DNA of 45,465 nucleotides from CAZJBS01 sp964544475 (GTDB lineage: Bacteria > CLD3 > SB21). Position numbers and translations under genes: made by a program. This document shows positions 16,589 through 24,566 of the stretch, piece after piece. Each line of letters starts with the position of its first letter. Position 1 is the first letter of the stretch. Below the pieces are notes generated by a model, which saw nothing but the letters and a program-made list of their open reading frames with translations, was not told the origin of the DNA and did not search any database. The stretch spans positions 1 to 45,465 of the forward strand of contig CAZJBS010000026.1 in the NCBI GenBank assembly GCA_964544475.1, given 5' to 3'.

Positions 16589-17107
16589 TCACAAGGCATT
16601 CCGGGAAGCCAGTATCCAATCGGCGAACTCACGAAAGGCGCCATAGCCTCCGCGCGTGCCGCAGATCATGGTGACGACGGCCCGCACCTGATCCATGGCA
16701 TCCGCAGGGCAAGCGCTCACACCCACGGCTTGGATGGCTGTGAGATCATTGACGTCGTCTCCGATATAGGCTATTTCATCAAGGGAAAGTCCAAGTTTGA
16801 CCGCCAACCGATTGAGGACATCTTCCTTGTCAAGAACACGCAAGAACACCTCATCGATATTCAATTTTTCTGCGCGTCGCTTGACGGCCAGTGAATACTC
16901 GCCGGTCACGATGGCCGTTGGAATACCGGCCAACTCTCGGAGCCTTTGGACCCCCATGCCATCCCGGACGGAGAACCGCTTGAATTCCTCGGCTTTGTCC
17001 GAATAGAACACGCCGGTGTCGGTCAGCACACCGTCCACGTCGGTTACAACCAGCCGGATGCGGGCGGCTTTCTGGCGGGCCGCTATTTCGGGAATGGTCA
17101 CTACCAT
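16589..17107 (-). CDS. KdsC-like HAD phosphatase
   Basis: This HAD phosphatase of about 172 residues, without a cap domain, is similar to KdsC and to the phosphatase domain of some CMP-sialate synthetases. The nucleophile motif DVDGVLTD (Asp23, Asp25), the IVTGE threonine motif and GDDVNDL are all present. KdsC-type enzymes remove phosphate from 2-keto-3-deoxy sugar phosphates. The true start is ATG 17107, which overlaps the SDR stop; the longer open frame lies inside that gene. Placement directly before the NeuB-like gene suggests that the condensation product is phosphorylated. Confidence 0.88.
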   Translation of the reverse strand: MVVTIPEIAARQKAARIRLVVTDVDGVLTDTGVFYSDKAEEFKRFSVRDGMGVQRLRELAGIPTAIVTGEYSLAVKRRAEKLNIDEVFLRVLDKEDVLNRLAVKLGLSLDEIAYIGDDVNDLTAIQAVGVSACPADAMDQVRAVVTMICGTRGGYGAFREFADWILASRNAL

Positions 17108-17928
17108 ACGGTCCATCCGCCATCTACAACAAGGTTGGCTCCGGTCATATACGCGGAGGCATCGCTGGCAAGAAAAACCACCGCCCCGCGATAGTCTCCA
17201 GGCGATGCCATACGACCCAGCGGTGTTCTGGCGGAATATTTTTGCACAAAGAACTCGTCCTGCCGGTTTTCGACGCCGCCGGGTGACAGGCAGTTGACCC
17301 TCACGCCACTCGAACCCCAATAGGCAGCCAGGAAACGCGTGAACGCAACGACTGCTCCCTTTGTGGTCGGATAGGCAGCCGACTTGTAAAAGCGCTGCCG
17401 ACCCTCATGATCCACATACAGAGACTGGTCGGGTGCCACTAGGCCATAGGTGGATGCGATATTGATGATGGAACCTCGTCGACGTCTGACCATGTCGGCG
17501 CCCATGATCTGGCAACACAGGAACGTCCCCGTGACATTCACCTGCATCATGCGTTGCCAGCTTTCAAGGGCATAATTCTCAAATTGTGATTCCTCCAGTG
17601 CGGAGTCTGGAGACTCGAACTTGTCATTGATAGCCGCATTGTTGATCAGGACATCGACGGAACCGAATTGTTCGGTGACTCTTTCGTGAAACGACCGGAC
17701 GGATTCGGGCCTGGTCACGTCAATGACCAGAGCGATGGATTCGGTTTCCAGCCCGCTGGCGATGTCTTCCCCGGCCTCGATATCCATGTCCGCTACGACC
17801 ACGCGTGCCCCCGCCTCGGCCAGAGCTTCACAATGATGGCGCCCCAGAAGCCCGCACGCTCCGGTCACTACGGCGATCTTGCCTTCCATGGAAAACATCC
17901 GTGGGTAAGAAACCTGAAGTCCGTTCAT
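17101..17928 (-). CDS. SDR family oxidoreductase
   Basis: This is a classical short-chain dehydrogenase of about 275 residues. The nucleotide-binding motif TGACGLLG is at about residue 22, NNAA near 95, the catalytic Ser in NIASTYG, and the Tyr-x3-Lys pair in AAYPTTKG. The C terminus ends GANLVVDGGWTVW, typical of the family. It oxidises or reduces a sugar hydroxyl/keto group with NAD(P). The start ATG (17928) overlaps the aminotransferase stop (ATGA), and its own stop overlaps the phosphatase start, so translation is coupled on both sides. Together with the aminotransferase it could install an amino group by oxidation followed by transamination. Confidence 0.93.
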   Translation of the reverse strand: MNGLQVSYPRMFSMEGKIAVVTGACGLLGRHHCEALAEAGARVVVADMDIEAGEDIASGLETESIALVIDVTRPESVRSFHERVTEQFGSVDVLINNAAINDKFESPDSALEESQFENYALESWQRMMQVNVTGTFLCCQIMGADMVRRRRGSIINIASTYGLVAPDQSLYVDHEGRQRFYKSAAYPTTKGAVVAFTRFLAAYWGSSGVRVNCLSPGGVENRQDEFFVQKYSARTPLGRMASPGDYRGAVVFLASDASAYMTGANLVVDGGWTVW

Positions 17929-19256
17929 GGGCGCGGTTTGCTGTTGAAATGGGACGTTTTGCGGAAAACGGGCTCGACGGGCTCCCCTTTCAGATAATGC
18001 CGGATGCTGTCTTCCGCCACCGCTTTTCGCAAAACCGTCAATGAATCGGCGTAGGCTGACAAGACATGACTGATGTCGGCGTTGGAGTGACTGTAGGAGA
18101 TGTTGTGAAACCCGCTCCAAAGTACGCCGCGCTTTATCATTTCCTGTTGCAACAGCGATTTCATCTCAAGCACGTTGCCCGCTTTGGCGTCAAATGTGAC
18201 CATCGTGCGGACGTCCATACCAACGCATCCCGTGTAGTCCATGCCCAGTTCGGCGGCAAGCATGTTGTAACCGTCGCGGAGTTTTTGACCCTGGGTGGCG
18301 AGGAACCGCGGAACCTCCAATTCGTGCGTGTGTTGTATGGCAACTTTGGCGGCGGCCAGGGACAGAACTTCCCCTCCAAACGTCGTATAGAAGAAGACGT
18401 CCTTCTCCAGCAGCTTCATGATGTCCTTACGTCCGGCCAGCACCGAAAGTGGCATCCCGTTGGCGATGGCCTTGCTATAACAGACCAGGTCGGCGTCGAC
18501 TCCGTAATAAGCCTGCGCGCCTCCAACGTCCCAGCGGAATCCGGTCCACATTTCGTCAAAGATCAGGATGACGCCGCGTGTTTTGCAGAGCCTGCGCAAG
18601 TCCTGCAGGAATCCGTCTTTCGGAAATTCAAAGACCATCGGTTCAAGGATCACACAAGCGGTGTCGTCGTCCATGGCCTCTTCAACGCCGCGAATGTCAT
18701 TGTAATTAAAAGTGTAGGTCAGGTCACTTGTCGATACCGGAATACCCTTGTTGCGGTCCGTCACACTGATATACCAGTCGTGCCATCCGTGGTAGCCACA
18801 ACACAGGACTTTGTGCCGTCCTGTATGGGCCCTTGCAAGACGGACCGCTGCGCTCGTGACGTCGGCGCCGGTTTTGCTGAAACGCACGGATTCCGCCATG
18901 GGGATGATCGCACGGATCAGTTCGGCCACTTCGACTTCCAGCGGATGCATCATTGAAAAAGTAATGCCATGCGCCAGCTGTTCGCGAATGGCCTGATCGA
19001 CCGGCTCGTAGGCGTAACCCAGGGAGACCGGACCGATCGCCATGTTGAGGTCGATGAATTCATTGCCGTCGGCATCCCAGACGTGACATCCGCGGCCGCG
19101 TACCAGGTATTTGGGCGCCACACCGCGCACGTACTGCCCGGGACCTTTGGCCAACGTCTGGGTTGACGACGGGATAAGTCCCAAAGACCTCTGGAACAAT
19201 GCATCGGACTTGCGGATATCCGGAAAAGTGTCATTGAATCTGATCGAATTTGGCAT
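17925..19256 (-). CDS. Class III aminotransferase, glutamate-1-semialdehyde aminomutase-like
   Basis: This PLP enzyme of about 443 residues resembles HemL. VRFSKTGADVTSAAVRLARA corresponds to the HemL gated substrate region, FDEMWTGFR holds the PLP-pyridine Asp, and CYSKAIANG contains the Schiff-base lysine (about residue 262). It lacks haem-gene neighbours and sits in a sugar-nucleotide operon, so I infer that it transfers or shifts an amino group on a sugar aldehyde or ketone. The ATG at 19256 with AGG five bases upstream is preferred; a GTG at 19262 overlaps the transketolase stop. Similar GSA-type enzymes occur beside NeuB and cytidylyltransferase genes in other surface-glycan loci, without a settled function that I know of. 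Confidence 0.9.
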   Translation of the reverse strand: MPNSIRFNDTFPDIRKSDALFQRSLGLIPSSTQTLAKGPGQYVRGVAPKYLVRGRGCHVWDADGNEFIDLNMAIGPVSLGYAYEPVDQAIREQLAHGITFSMMHPLEVEVAELIRAIIPMAESVRFSKTGADVTSAAVRLARAHTGRHKVLCCGYHGWHDWYISVTDRNKGIPVSTSDLTYTFNYNDIRGVEEAMDDDTACVILEPMVFEFPKDGFLQDLRRLCKTRGVILIFDEMWTGFRWDVGGAQAYYGVDADLVCYSKAIANGMPLSVLAGRKDIMKLLEKDVFFYTTFGGEVLSLAAAKVAIQHTHELEVPRFLATQGQKLRDGYNMLAAELGMDYTGCVGMDVRTMVTFDAKAGNVLEMKSLLQQEMIKRGVLWSGFHNISYSHSNADISHVLSAYADSLTVLRKAVAEDSIRHYLKGEPVEPVFRKTSHFNSKPRP

Positions 19257-19258
19257 AG

Positions 19259-20203
19259 TCACCTGGTTGCTGTCTTTTTCAGCAAAACATGAACCTGTTG
19301 GCCTTGGTAGACGTCAATGATCTTTTCGGCGATGCGGTCACCGGTAAATCCCTCGTACTGGAGCACATCCTTGAACAAGGCCGGCTTGAACCATCTGTTC
19401 TCGAGGGCCAGGGGGAGGATGGTATGAGGGCGCATACGACGGCGGCCGAATAGCTCCGCGACGATGGAAAAGAGACCGCCGGTGACGAAGTGGTCCTCAA
19501 CCGTTACAATCATGGACGTTTCCAACGCGGCGTCGATAACTGCCCCCTCATCAATCGGTTTGAGCGTTCGCATATTGAGCAGACGCACAGAAAGGCCTTC
19601 GGATTCGAGCTTTTCGGCGGCCAGCAAAACCTGTCCGAACAACGTGCCGTACGTCAGAATCGTAATGTCGGTTCCTTTTTTGACCAGTTCGGCCACACCG
19701 ATTTCGAAACGGCGGTCGTGGGAGTAAACCGGCGCCATGTTAGTGTAACGGATATAGAACGGATGCGGACTTTCCAGGATATGAGGAAGGCCGATCAGCA
19801 AGTCCTCCTCGTCAGCCGGACAAAACACGTTTACGGACGGAATTCCGCGCATGATGGAGACATCTTCGATGGCCTGATGGGTAGGTCCATTGGCTTCGCT
19901 CAAGAATCCGGGCACGGCACCAACCATCTTGACGGGCAGGCCTCCCACGCCGACGTCTGTCCTTATGAATTCAAACGCACGCATCGTAAGAAAAGCGGCC
20001 AGAGCGTGAACAACGGGAATTCTTCCCCGCAAGGCCAAACCCACGGCGGTTCCAATGAGGGTCTGTTCGGCAATGCCGACATCGACAAACCGATCACCCA
20101 GCAGCTTCGGGAGCCCTCGGATGGCTGCCCGATTCTCGGCCGTCATGACAATGAGTCTCTCATCGTGCCGGGCAAGTGTTTGTAGAAGAGTCTCGTAGCT
20201 CAT
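19259..20203 (-). CDS. Transketolase C-terminal half (split transketolase subunit)
   Basis: This 314-residue protein covers the pyrimidine-binding and C-terminal domains of a transketolase. DVGIAEQ carries the conserved Glu that activates thiamine diphosphate, and the C-terminal Rossmann-like domain starts near ITILTYGTLF. It needs the N-terminal half encoded just upstream to form the active site. The gap to that gene is 83 AT-rich bases, unusually long for this operon. Its stop overlaps the possible GTG start of the aminotransferase. In a glycan operon it probably moves a two-carbon ketol unit to or from a specialised sugar. Split transketolases are also known from aminosugar steps in ansamycin clusters. 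Confidence 0.92.
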   Translation of the reverse strand: MSYETLLQTLARHDERLIVMTAENRAAIRGLPKLLGDRFVDVGIAEQTLIGTAVGLALRGRIPVVHALAAFLTMRAFEFIRTDVGVGGLPVKMVGAVPGFLSEANGPTHQAIEDVSIMRGIPSVNVFCPADEEDLLIGLPHILESPHPFYIRYTNMAPVYSHDRRFEIGVAELVKKGTDITILTYGTLFGQVLLAAEKLESEGLSVRLLNMRTLKPIDEGAVIDAALETSMIVTVEDHFVTGGLFSIVAELFGRRRMRPHTILPLALENRWFKPALFKDVLQYEGFTGDRIAEKIIDVYQGQQVHVLLKKTATR

Positions 20204-20286
20204 GGTAGTTCAAGATAAGTCCATTTTGTAAGACGATTATTGCGCCCGCATTAGATATTCGTCGCTTATGTTACCATCGTATGATG

Positions 20287-21144
20287 TCACCGAACCATCA
20301 GAGGGCCGCTTTCGAGAATGGCCATTGAGCGGGACTCCAATTCCAACAGAAGCGATTCAACTTCCGCATGGGTGAAATTGCAGAACCACCGGTCCGCTCG
20401 CGATTCGAGACTGGGCAATCCCTTCCCTCTTTTGGTCTCTGCAATAAGGGCATGGGGACGGCCATTTCGCTGTCGTGCGGCTTGAAACGCTTCATCCATG
20501 TCCTCAAACCGGTGTCCATCAAAAGTTTCCACCGCACATCCGAAAGCGAGGAACTTGTATTCGAGGGGTTCCAGGGGAATGAGTTCTTCAGTCGGGACAT
20601 TGGCCTGAAACCCATTTCGGTCGACCACGATGATCAGGTTGTCAAGTTTGTGGGCGTGGGCCACCATCAAGGCTTCCCAGTTGGATCCTTCGTTGAGTTC
20701 TCCGTCTCCCGTAATCACGACGACCAGATTTGGCCCGCCGGAGAGTTTGATGTCCAAAGCTGCACCAATGGCGACAGGCAGCAGATGACCCAGTGATCCC
20801 GAGTGAAATTCGACGCCGGGCACATCCGTGTTGGGATGCCAATAGATGGAATCCGTTGTCTTGAGATGCCGCTTCAAGCGATCGGCATGCATGTATCCCA
20901 ATTCCGCCAGCGTGCCATACAGGGCCGGCACATCATGACCCTTGGACAAAAACAAATAATCGCGACGCGGATCCCGTACCGTTTCAGGAGAGATGTTCAA
21001 AAAATTGGAATACAAATAAACGAGCAGATCGGCGCACGAGAGGGAAGCGCCGATGAAGCAACCCCCATCCGCACTCATGCGAATAATGGCACGGCGCACG
21101 TTCAATGCCTTTGATTGCAGGTGTTGGATGTCGTCGATGGTCAT
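20287..21144 (-). CDS. Transketolase N-terminal half (split transketolase subunit)
   Basis: This 285-residue protein is the thiamine diphosphate-binding half of a transketolase. It contains SKGHDVPALY, the SGSLGHLLPVAIGAAL segment and the classic GDGELNEGSNWEAL ... VVDRNGFQ diphosphate/Mg motif. It starts with ATG 21144, 10 bases after the cytidylyltransferase stop. Together with the following gene it reconstitutes a full enzyme of about 600 residues, shorter than housekeeping transketolase. The location between a cytidylyltransferase and an aminotransferase argues for a dedicated biosynthetic role over the pentose phosphate pathway. Confidence 0.92.
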   Translation of the reverse strand: MTIDDIQHLQSKALNVRRAIIRMSADGGCFIGASLSCADLLVYLYSNFLNISPETVRDPRRDYLFLSKGHDVPALYGTLAELGYMHADRLKRHLKTTDSIYWHPNTDVPGVEFHSGSLGHLLPVAIGAALDIKLSGGPNLVVVITGDGELNEGSNWEALMVAHAHKLDNLIIVVDRNGFQANVPTEELIPLEPLEYKFLAFGCAVETFDGHRFEDMDEAFQAARQRNGRPHALIAETKRGKGLPSLESRADRWFCNFTHAEVESLLLELESRSMAILESGPLMVR

Positions 21145-21154
21145 AGGTGGGCCC

Positions 21155-21958
21155 TCAGGCGTTGGTGGGTCGCGTCTGGCCTGCGCGTACTGTATTCAGT
21201 TCATTCAGATGATGCCGGTACCAATTTACACCGGCATGTCTGGCGTTGATGGCCGCCAGCTCAGGTCGCCGGTCAAGAAGCAGGAGGACGTCGGATAGTG
21301 AAAAGTCGGGTTTCCTCGGGAAAAGTTCCTCATAGACCGCTCTGACAAAATCGAAGTCCTCCTTGTAATCTATCGTCCATCGATGGGTCATTGAATAATC
21401 AACGCCGGCTTCCCACGCGACGTTGCCGATCCGATACCGGTCAGGTCTATCCCAGATAAACGGCGTCGTGTGTTCCCTTTCGAAAGACTTCCGGGCTTCC
21501 TTCCAGGCTTCTTTTAAGACCTTCACGGGGATGACCTCCACATCTTGGCCATCCGGATAGCTGGGGGGGTGAAGATTGCTGACAAAGTCATATTCCGTCG
21601 CGTGGTTGAGGTAGAAAGAGATGACGCGGTCAATGACTGCTGGATCAATCAACGGACAATCGGACGGTATCTTCACGATCACGTCAGCTTTGTTCAGACG
21701 CCCGGTCATGTAATGGCGGTCCAACAAGTCCGTCGGATGTCCGCGGTAAAAGTCAATCCGGCCACGTCTGCAAAGCTCTGCCAGGTGATCGTCGGTTGTT
21801 TGGGTTGTTGTGGCTACGACCACGTGGCCCGCCATGCGGGCGCGGCGGACCCTCTCAACCATGTGAAGGAGCAATGGTTTTCCGGCCACCGACATCAGGA
21901 CTTTGTTGGGCAGCCGGGTGGAACCTGAGCGTGCCTGGATGACCGTCACTATCTTCAT
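21155..21958 (-). CDS. SpsF-like cytidylyltransferase (CMP-sugar synthetase family)
   Basis: This nucleotidyltransferase of about 267 residues begins MKIVTVIQARSGSTRLPNKV, the nucleotide-binding loop of the CMP-Kdo/CMP-NeuAc synthetase and SpsF family, and includes KIPSDCPLIDP with the metal-binding Asp. It should activate the ulosonic acid with CTP to the CMP-sugar used by a glycosyltransferase. The start ATG overlaps the stop of the GT-B gene (ATGA). A longer open frame runs back into that gene and is rejected. Its presence with NeuB-like and KdsC-like proteins is the strongest evidence that the operon makes a CMP-ulosonate. Confidence 0.92.
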   Translation of the reverse strand: MKIVTVIQARSGSTRLPNKVLMSVAGKPLLLHMVERVRRARMAGHVVVATTTQTTDDHLAELCRRGRIDFYRGHPTDLLDRHYMTGRLNKADVIVKIPSDCPLIDPAVIDRVISFYLNHATEYDFVSNLHPPSYPDGQDVEVIPVKVLKEAWKEARKSFEREHTTPFIWDRPDRYRIGNVAWEAGVDYSMTHRWTIDYKEDFDFVRAVYEELFPRKPDFSLSDVLLLLDRRPELAAINARHAGVNWYRHHLNELNTVRAGQTRPTNA

Positions 21959-23010
21959 AGAGAAAATCGCCCGTTCAGACTTCGAATAATTTGATGAATC
22001 ACTGGGCGGCGCAACGGGGCTGTAACCGCCACCGCCGAACGCCCGGCGGCGAGGTACGGCCGGCACACGTCGGCAACTCCGGCAGCGGACGTTCCGCCAT
22101 TTTGAATCGGCGTCAACCGTCTCAACATGTCGACGTCAAAGTAGGAATGGCATTCCTTGCCAAGGGCCAGGCCGACGTAGACGACGGTTGAATACTGCGT
22201 GATAAGGACATCACAATTGGCAACCATTTCGTTGGTTGGACCTGACTCGAATACCAGGGCGCCCGGCGCGTACCTTTCGATTTCACGGCGTGCCCGGTCG
22301 GCTCTTTCGTTCGGATGGAGCTTGAAAATGAGCGGACGTCCGCGGGCTATGTCAAAACACTCCCGGATGAATCGGCGCCGATTGTCGATTTTGTAGGTTT
22401 CTCGTGCGTCCGACGTAGCGACCAGCACGTAATGTCGGTGGGGAAACGTATTGCGCCGAAATTGGTCGAGGTGGTCAAAATTTGGAATCCCCGTGACGAC
22501 GACCTTATCCCGGCGCACGCCACGCCGGACAAATAACTCCCTGTAACCTTCCGATGCCACACAGAACCGGACATAGGCGTTGGAAAGTCCGGTTGTCGAT
22601 GTGCTCGCCAGAAATCGCGGCAGGCGGAGATGTTTGACGAGATAGTACATAAGATTCTCCGGATCGGTCATGCCTTCTTGTACGAGAATGACATTCTTCC
22701 TGCGTATGTTCTTCTGTATGAGCAGATCTGAACTCGTGACCACAAGGTCGTAGTCATGCATGGTTCCGCCCGGGTCAACGGGAAGTTCATGGCGTCTTAG
22801 AAACTCCTCTGTTCGTGCTTTGTGCTGACCGCCGATGGGGGTGAAATCCAGCAGCCCGCGTTGTTCGAGGGCCTTGAGGAAGGGCCCGTCGCAATAATAC
22901 GGCGTGAAGAAACAGTCGTGATCGGGCAAGTGGACCGCAATGGCATGGAGCATGCTCGTTTGGTTGAGCGAGCCGCCAATGAAAAGTATCTTTTTTCGAA
23001 AACTGTACAT
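21955..23010 (-). CDS. GT-B fold glycosyltransferase-like protein
   Basis: This 351-residue protein has a Rossmann-like start (KKILFIGGSLNQTSMLHAIA) and a C-terminal half with FKLHPNE and ITQYSTVVYVGLALGKE. That pattern is seen in capsule/teichoic-type transferases (CDP-glycerol glycerophosphotransferase, polysialyltransferase-like) and in UDP-GlcNAc epimerase-like GT-B proteins. As the first gene of the ulosonic-acid operon it is a candidate for the transferase that uses the CMP-sugar. AAGGAAA upstream of the ATG could serve as a ribosome site, with a long spacing. An exact family assignment is not possible by eye. Confidence 0.72.
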   Translation of the reverse strand: MYSFRKKILFIGGSLNQTSMLHAIAVHLPDHDCFFTPYYCDGPFLKALEQRGLLDFTPIGGQHKARTEEFLRRHELPVDPGGTMHDYDLVVTSSDLLIQKNIRRKNVILVQEGMTDPENLMYYLVKHLRLPRFLASTSTTGLSNAYVRFCVASEGYRELFVRRGVRRDKVVVTGIPNFDHLDQFRRNTFPHRHYVLVATSDARETYKIDNRRRFIRECFDIARGRPLIFKLHPNERADRARREIERYAPGALVFESGPTNEMVANCDVLITQYSTVVYVGLALGKECHSYFDVDMLRRLTPIQNGGTSAAGVADVCRPYLAAGRSAVAVTAPLRRPVIHQIIRSLNGRFSL

Positions 23011-23203
23011 GACGCTGGTTTCCTTACAAGCCGATCAAGACCCGAGAGGCTCGTTTGGAAAGTAATATTGGAATGTTAGAAGGAATTTAGCGGCATGTTA
23101 GGAAATCGTATGGCGTGCGGGAAATATCCTCCGATACACAACGATAGCACACGCTTAACATTAGATAATTTTGAAAACCGCTTCGCGCATCGGATATTAT
23201 GGC

Positions 23204-23674
23204 ATGAAGAACACCCGTACGGCCGCCGCCCTTCTCATATTGACACTTGTGATATCATGGATATTGCTTGCCTGTCACGAAGGCGAATTCTTCCCCTTTT
23301 CCATATACCCTATGTTTTCCGGCGCCGGTCGCCCATGGTCGCGAGCCCTTGTGCGGGATGTCACACATGTCGAGGCTTCGGCTCAGTGGAAAACGTGTGA
23401 TCTCCGTGACTTGCCCGGCGAGGCCGTGGCTCTCGATCCAACAGGCGTAGAGACCATTGACCTGGCCGACTACATAAACAAGACCACGATCTGGACCCCG
23501 CAAAGACTATCGGGTTTGCGGGCCCTTTTCGGAGCTTACCCCGGCAGCGGTCGCGTTTGGATCATCTATCGCGTGACCGGCCGCCTGATTGAATCCGGGA
23601 TCATGTTACACTCAGTACCGTATATCCGACTGGCAGGCGACTCGATCACCCACCATCCCACGCTGCCCCATTGA
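23204..23674 (+). CDS. Signal-anchored protein of unknown function next to HTTM gene
   Basis: The protein is about 156 residues with one N-terminal membrane helix (about 5-22, AAALLILTLVISWILLAC) followed at once by FFPFSIYPMFS. The rest looks extracytoplasmic. A hydrophobic segment followed by a YPMF-type motif is something I associate with small partners of HTTM-domain proteins, but I give no function. The start at ATG 23204 is chosen for the signal anchor; a TTG at 23171 would add eleven residues. The HTTM gene follows after four bases. The upstream 190-base divergent region with the glycan operon should hold promoters for both sides. Confidence 0.65.
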   Translation: MKNTRTAAALLILTLVISWILLACHEGEFFPFSIYPMFSGAGRPWSRALVRDVTHVEASAQWKTCDLRDLPGEAVALDPTGVETIDLADYINKTTIWTPQRLSGLRALFGAYPGSGRVWIIYRVTGRLIESGIMLHSVPYIRLAGDSITHHPTLPH

Positions 23675-23678
23675 TCCG

Positions 23679-24566
23679 ATGACTGGTTTTTTTTCGACAC
23701 TGTTTGAGTTTGAAAAGGAAGATTCCATTGGTGAAAAGTGGCATTTCCGGTTGCTTGAGTTGTTTGTCGTATGGTACGTGATCAAGACATCGTGGGACTT
23801 TGCCTCAGCCATGCATCACTTCCGGGAAGTCGTTCATCCGCTTGGCCTGGCGATTTACGTCGACCCGGCATTCATGCACGGGTCGGCCTTCTCATTCGTA
23901 AACGCGGGATTGATTACCGTTGCTTTGACCTTTGCGTTCATGCGGCGATACGCCAGAATAGGTTATCCCGTGGCCGCTTTACTGTTCCATTGGCAGTATG
24001 TTTGCCGGGATGTGCTGGGCGAAATCGGTCACAGTTCCCATTTCGTCGGAATCAGTCTTGTGGCCTTGGCTCTCGGTTTCTTCTTTTTTCGCGAGGAACG
24101 GGACCAAAGACGATTCGTATCGGGCATGGTATTTTTCTTCATTGGACTCGGATATTTTTCGGCGGCCGTCTGCAAGCTGATTGGGACCGGCATAGACTGG
24201 TCGGAAGGAAGACATCTCTGGTTGTGGATCCACGAAAAAAGCGTGGACGGGCTTTCACGCTCAGGTCAATACGAACCGAACTGGTTTCAAAGCTTGATCC
24301 TTGGAAATCGAACCCTGGGCACCATTGTCCTGTCGGTCGGAATTCTGACTGAATTGGCCGGTCCTCTATTGTGGTTTCGAAAGGCGCGGCTCGGCATCAC
24401 ACTGGCCCTCATCGGACTGCATATCGGAATCATGGTGACGATGAATATCTACTTCTATTCCTTCATACTCCAGCTCTTGGTCATGGGCCTCCCTTGGGAC
24501 CAGTGGTTCAACCGTCCGGAAATGACGCGTTTCGGTCATCGAATTTTGCGGACGAGTTTGCGGTGA
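23679..24566 (+). CDS. HTTM-domain membrane protein (gamma-carboxylase-like)
   Basis: This membrane protein of about 295 residues has around seven to eight transmembrane helices. Conserved-looking polar residues sit within helices, such as DFASAMHHFREVVHP near the start and YVCRDVLGEIGHSSHF in the middle. This layout fits the HTTM (horizontally transferred transmembrane) family related to vitamin K-dependent gamma-glutamyl carboxylase. The biochemical role of bacterial members is largely unknown. The start 23679 is preferred over an upstream in-frame ATG because it follows the previous stop by four bases. Its TGA overlaps the ATG of the DUF3047 gene (TGATG). Confidence 0.7.
   Translation: MTGFFSTLFEFEKEDSIGEKWHFRLLELFVVWYVIKTSWDFASAMHHFREVVHPLGLAIYVDPAFMHGSAFSFVNAGLITVALTFAFMRRYARIGYPVAALLFHWQYVCRDVLGEIGHSSHFVGISLVALALGFFFFREERDQRRFVSGMVFFFIGLGYFSAAVCKLIGTGIDWSEGRHLWLWIHEKSVDGLSRSGQYEPNWFQSLILGNRTLGTIVLSVGILTELAGPLLWFRKARLGITLALIGLHIGIMVTMNIYFYSFILQLLVMGLPWDQWFNRPEMTRFGHRILRTSLR

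Noticed and set aside
17925..19256. Assigning the aminotransferase as hemL (haem synthesis)
   Set aside because: Its neighbours are all sugar-nucleotide enzymes and no haem gene is near; the similarity is at family level only.
16589..21958. Calling the operon a standard Kdo, sialic or legionaminic acid pathway
   Set aside because: The synthase is NeuB-like and not KdsA-like, and the epimerase, acetyltransferase and DegT-type genes of known routes are missing while a transketolase is present.
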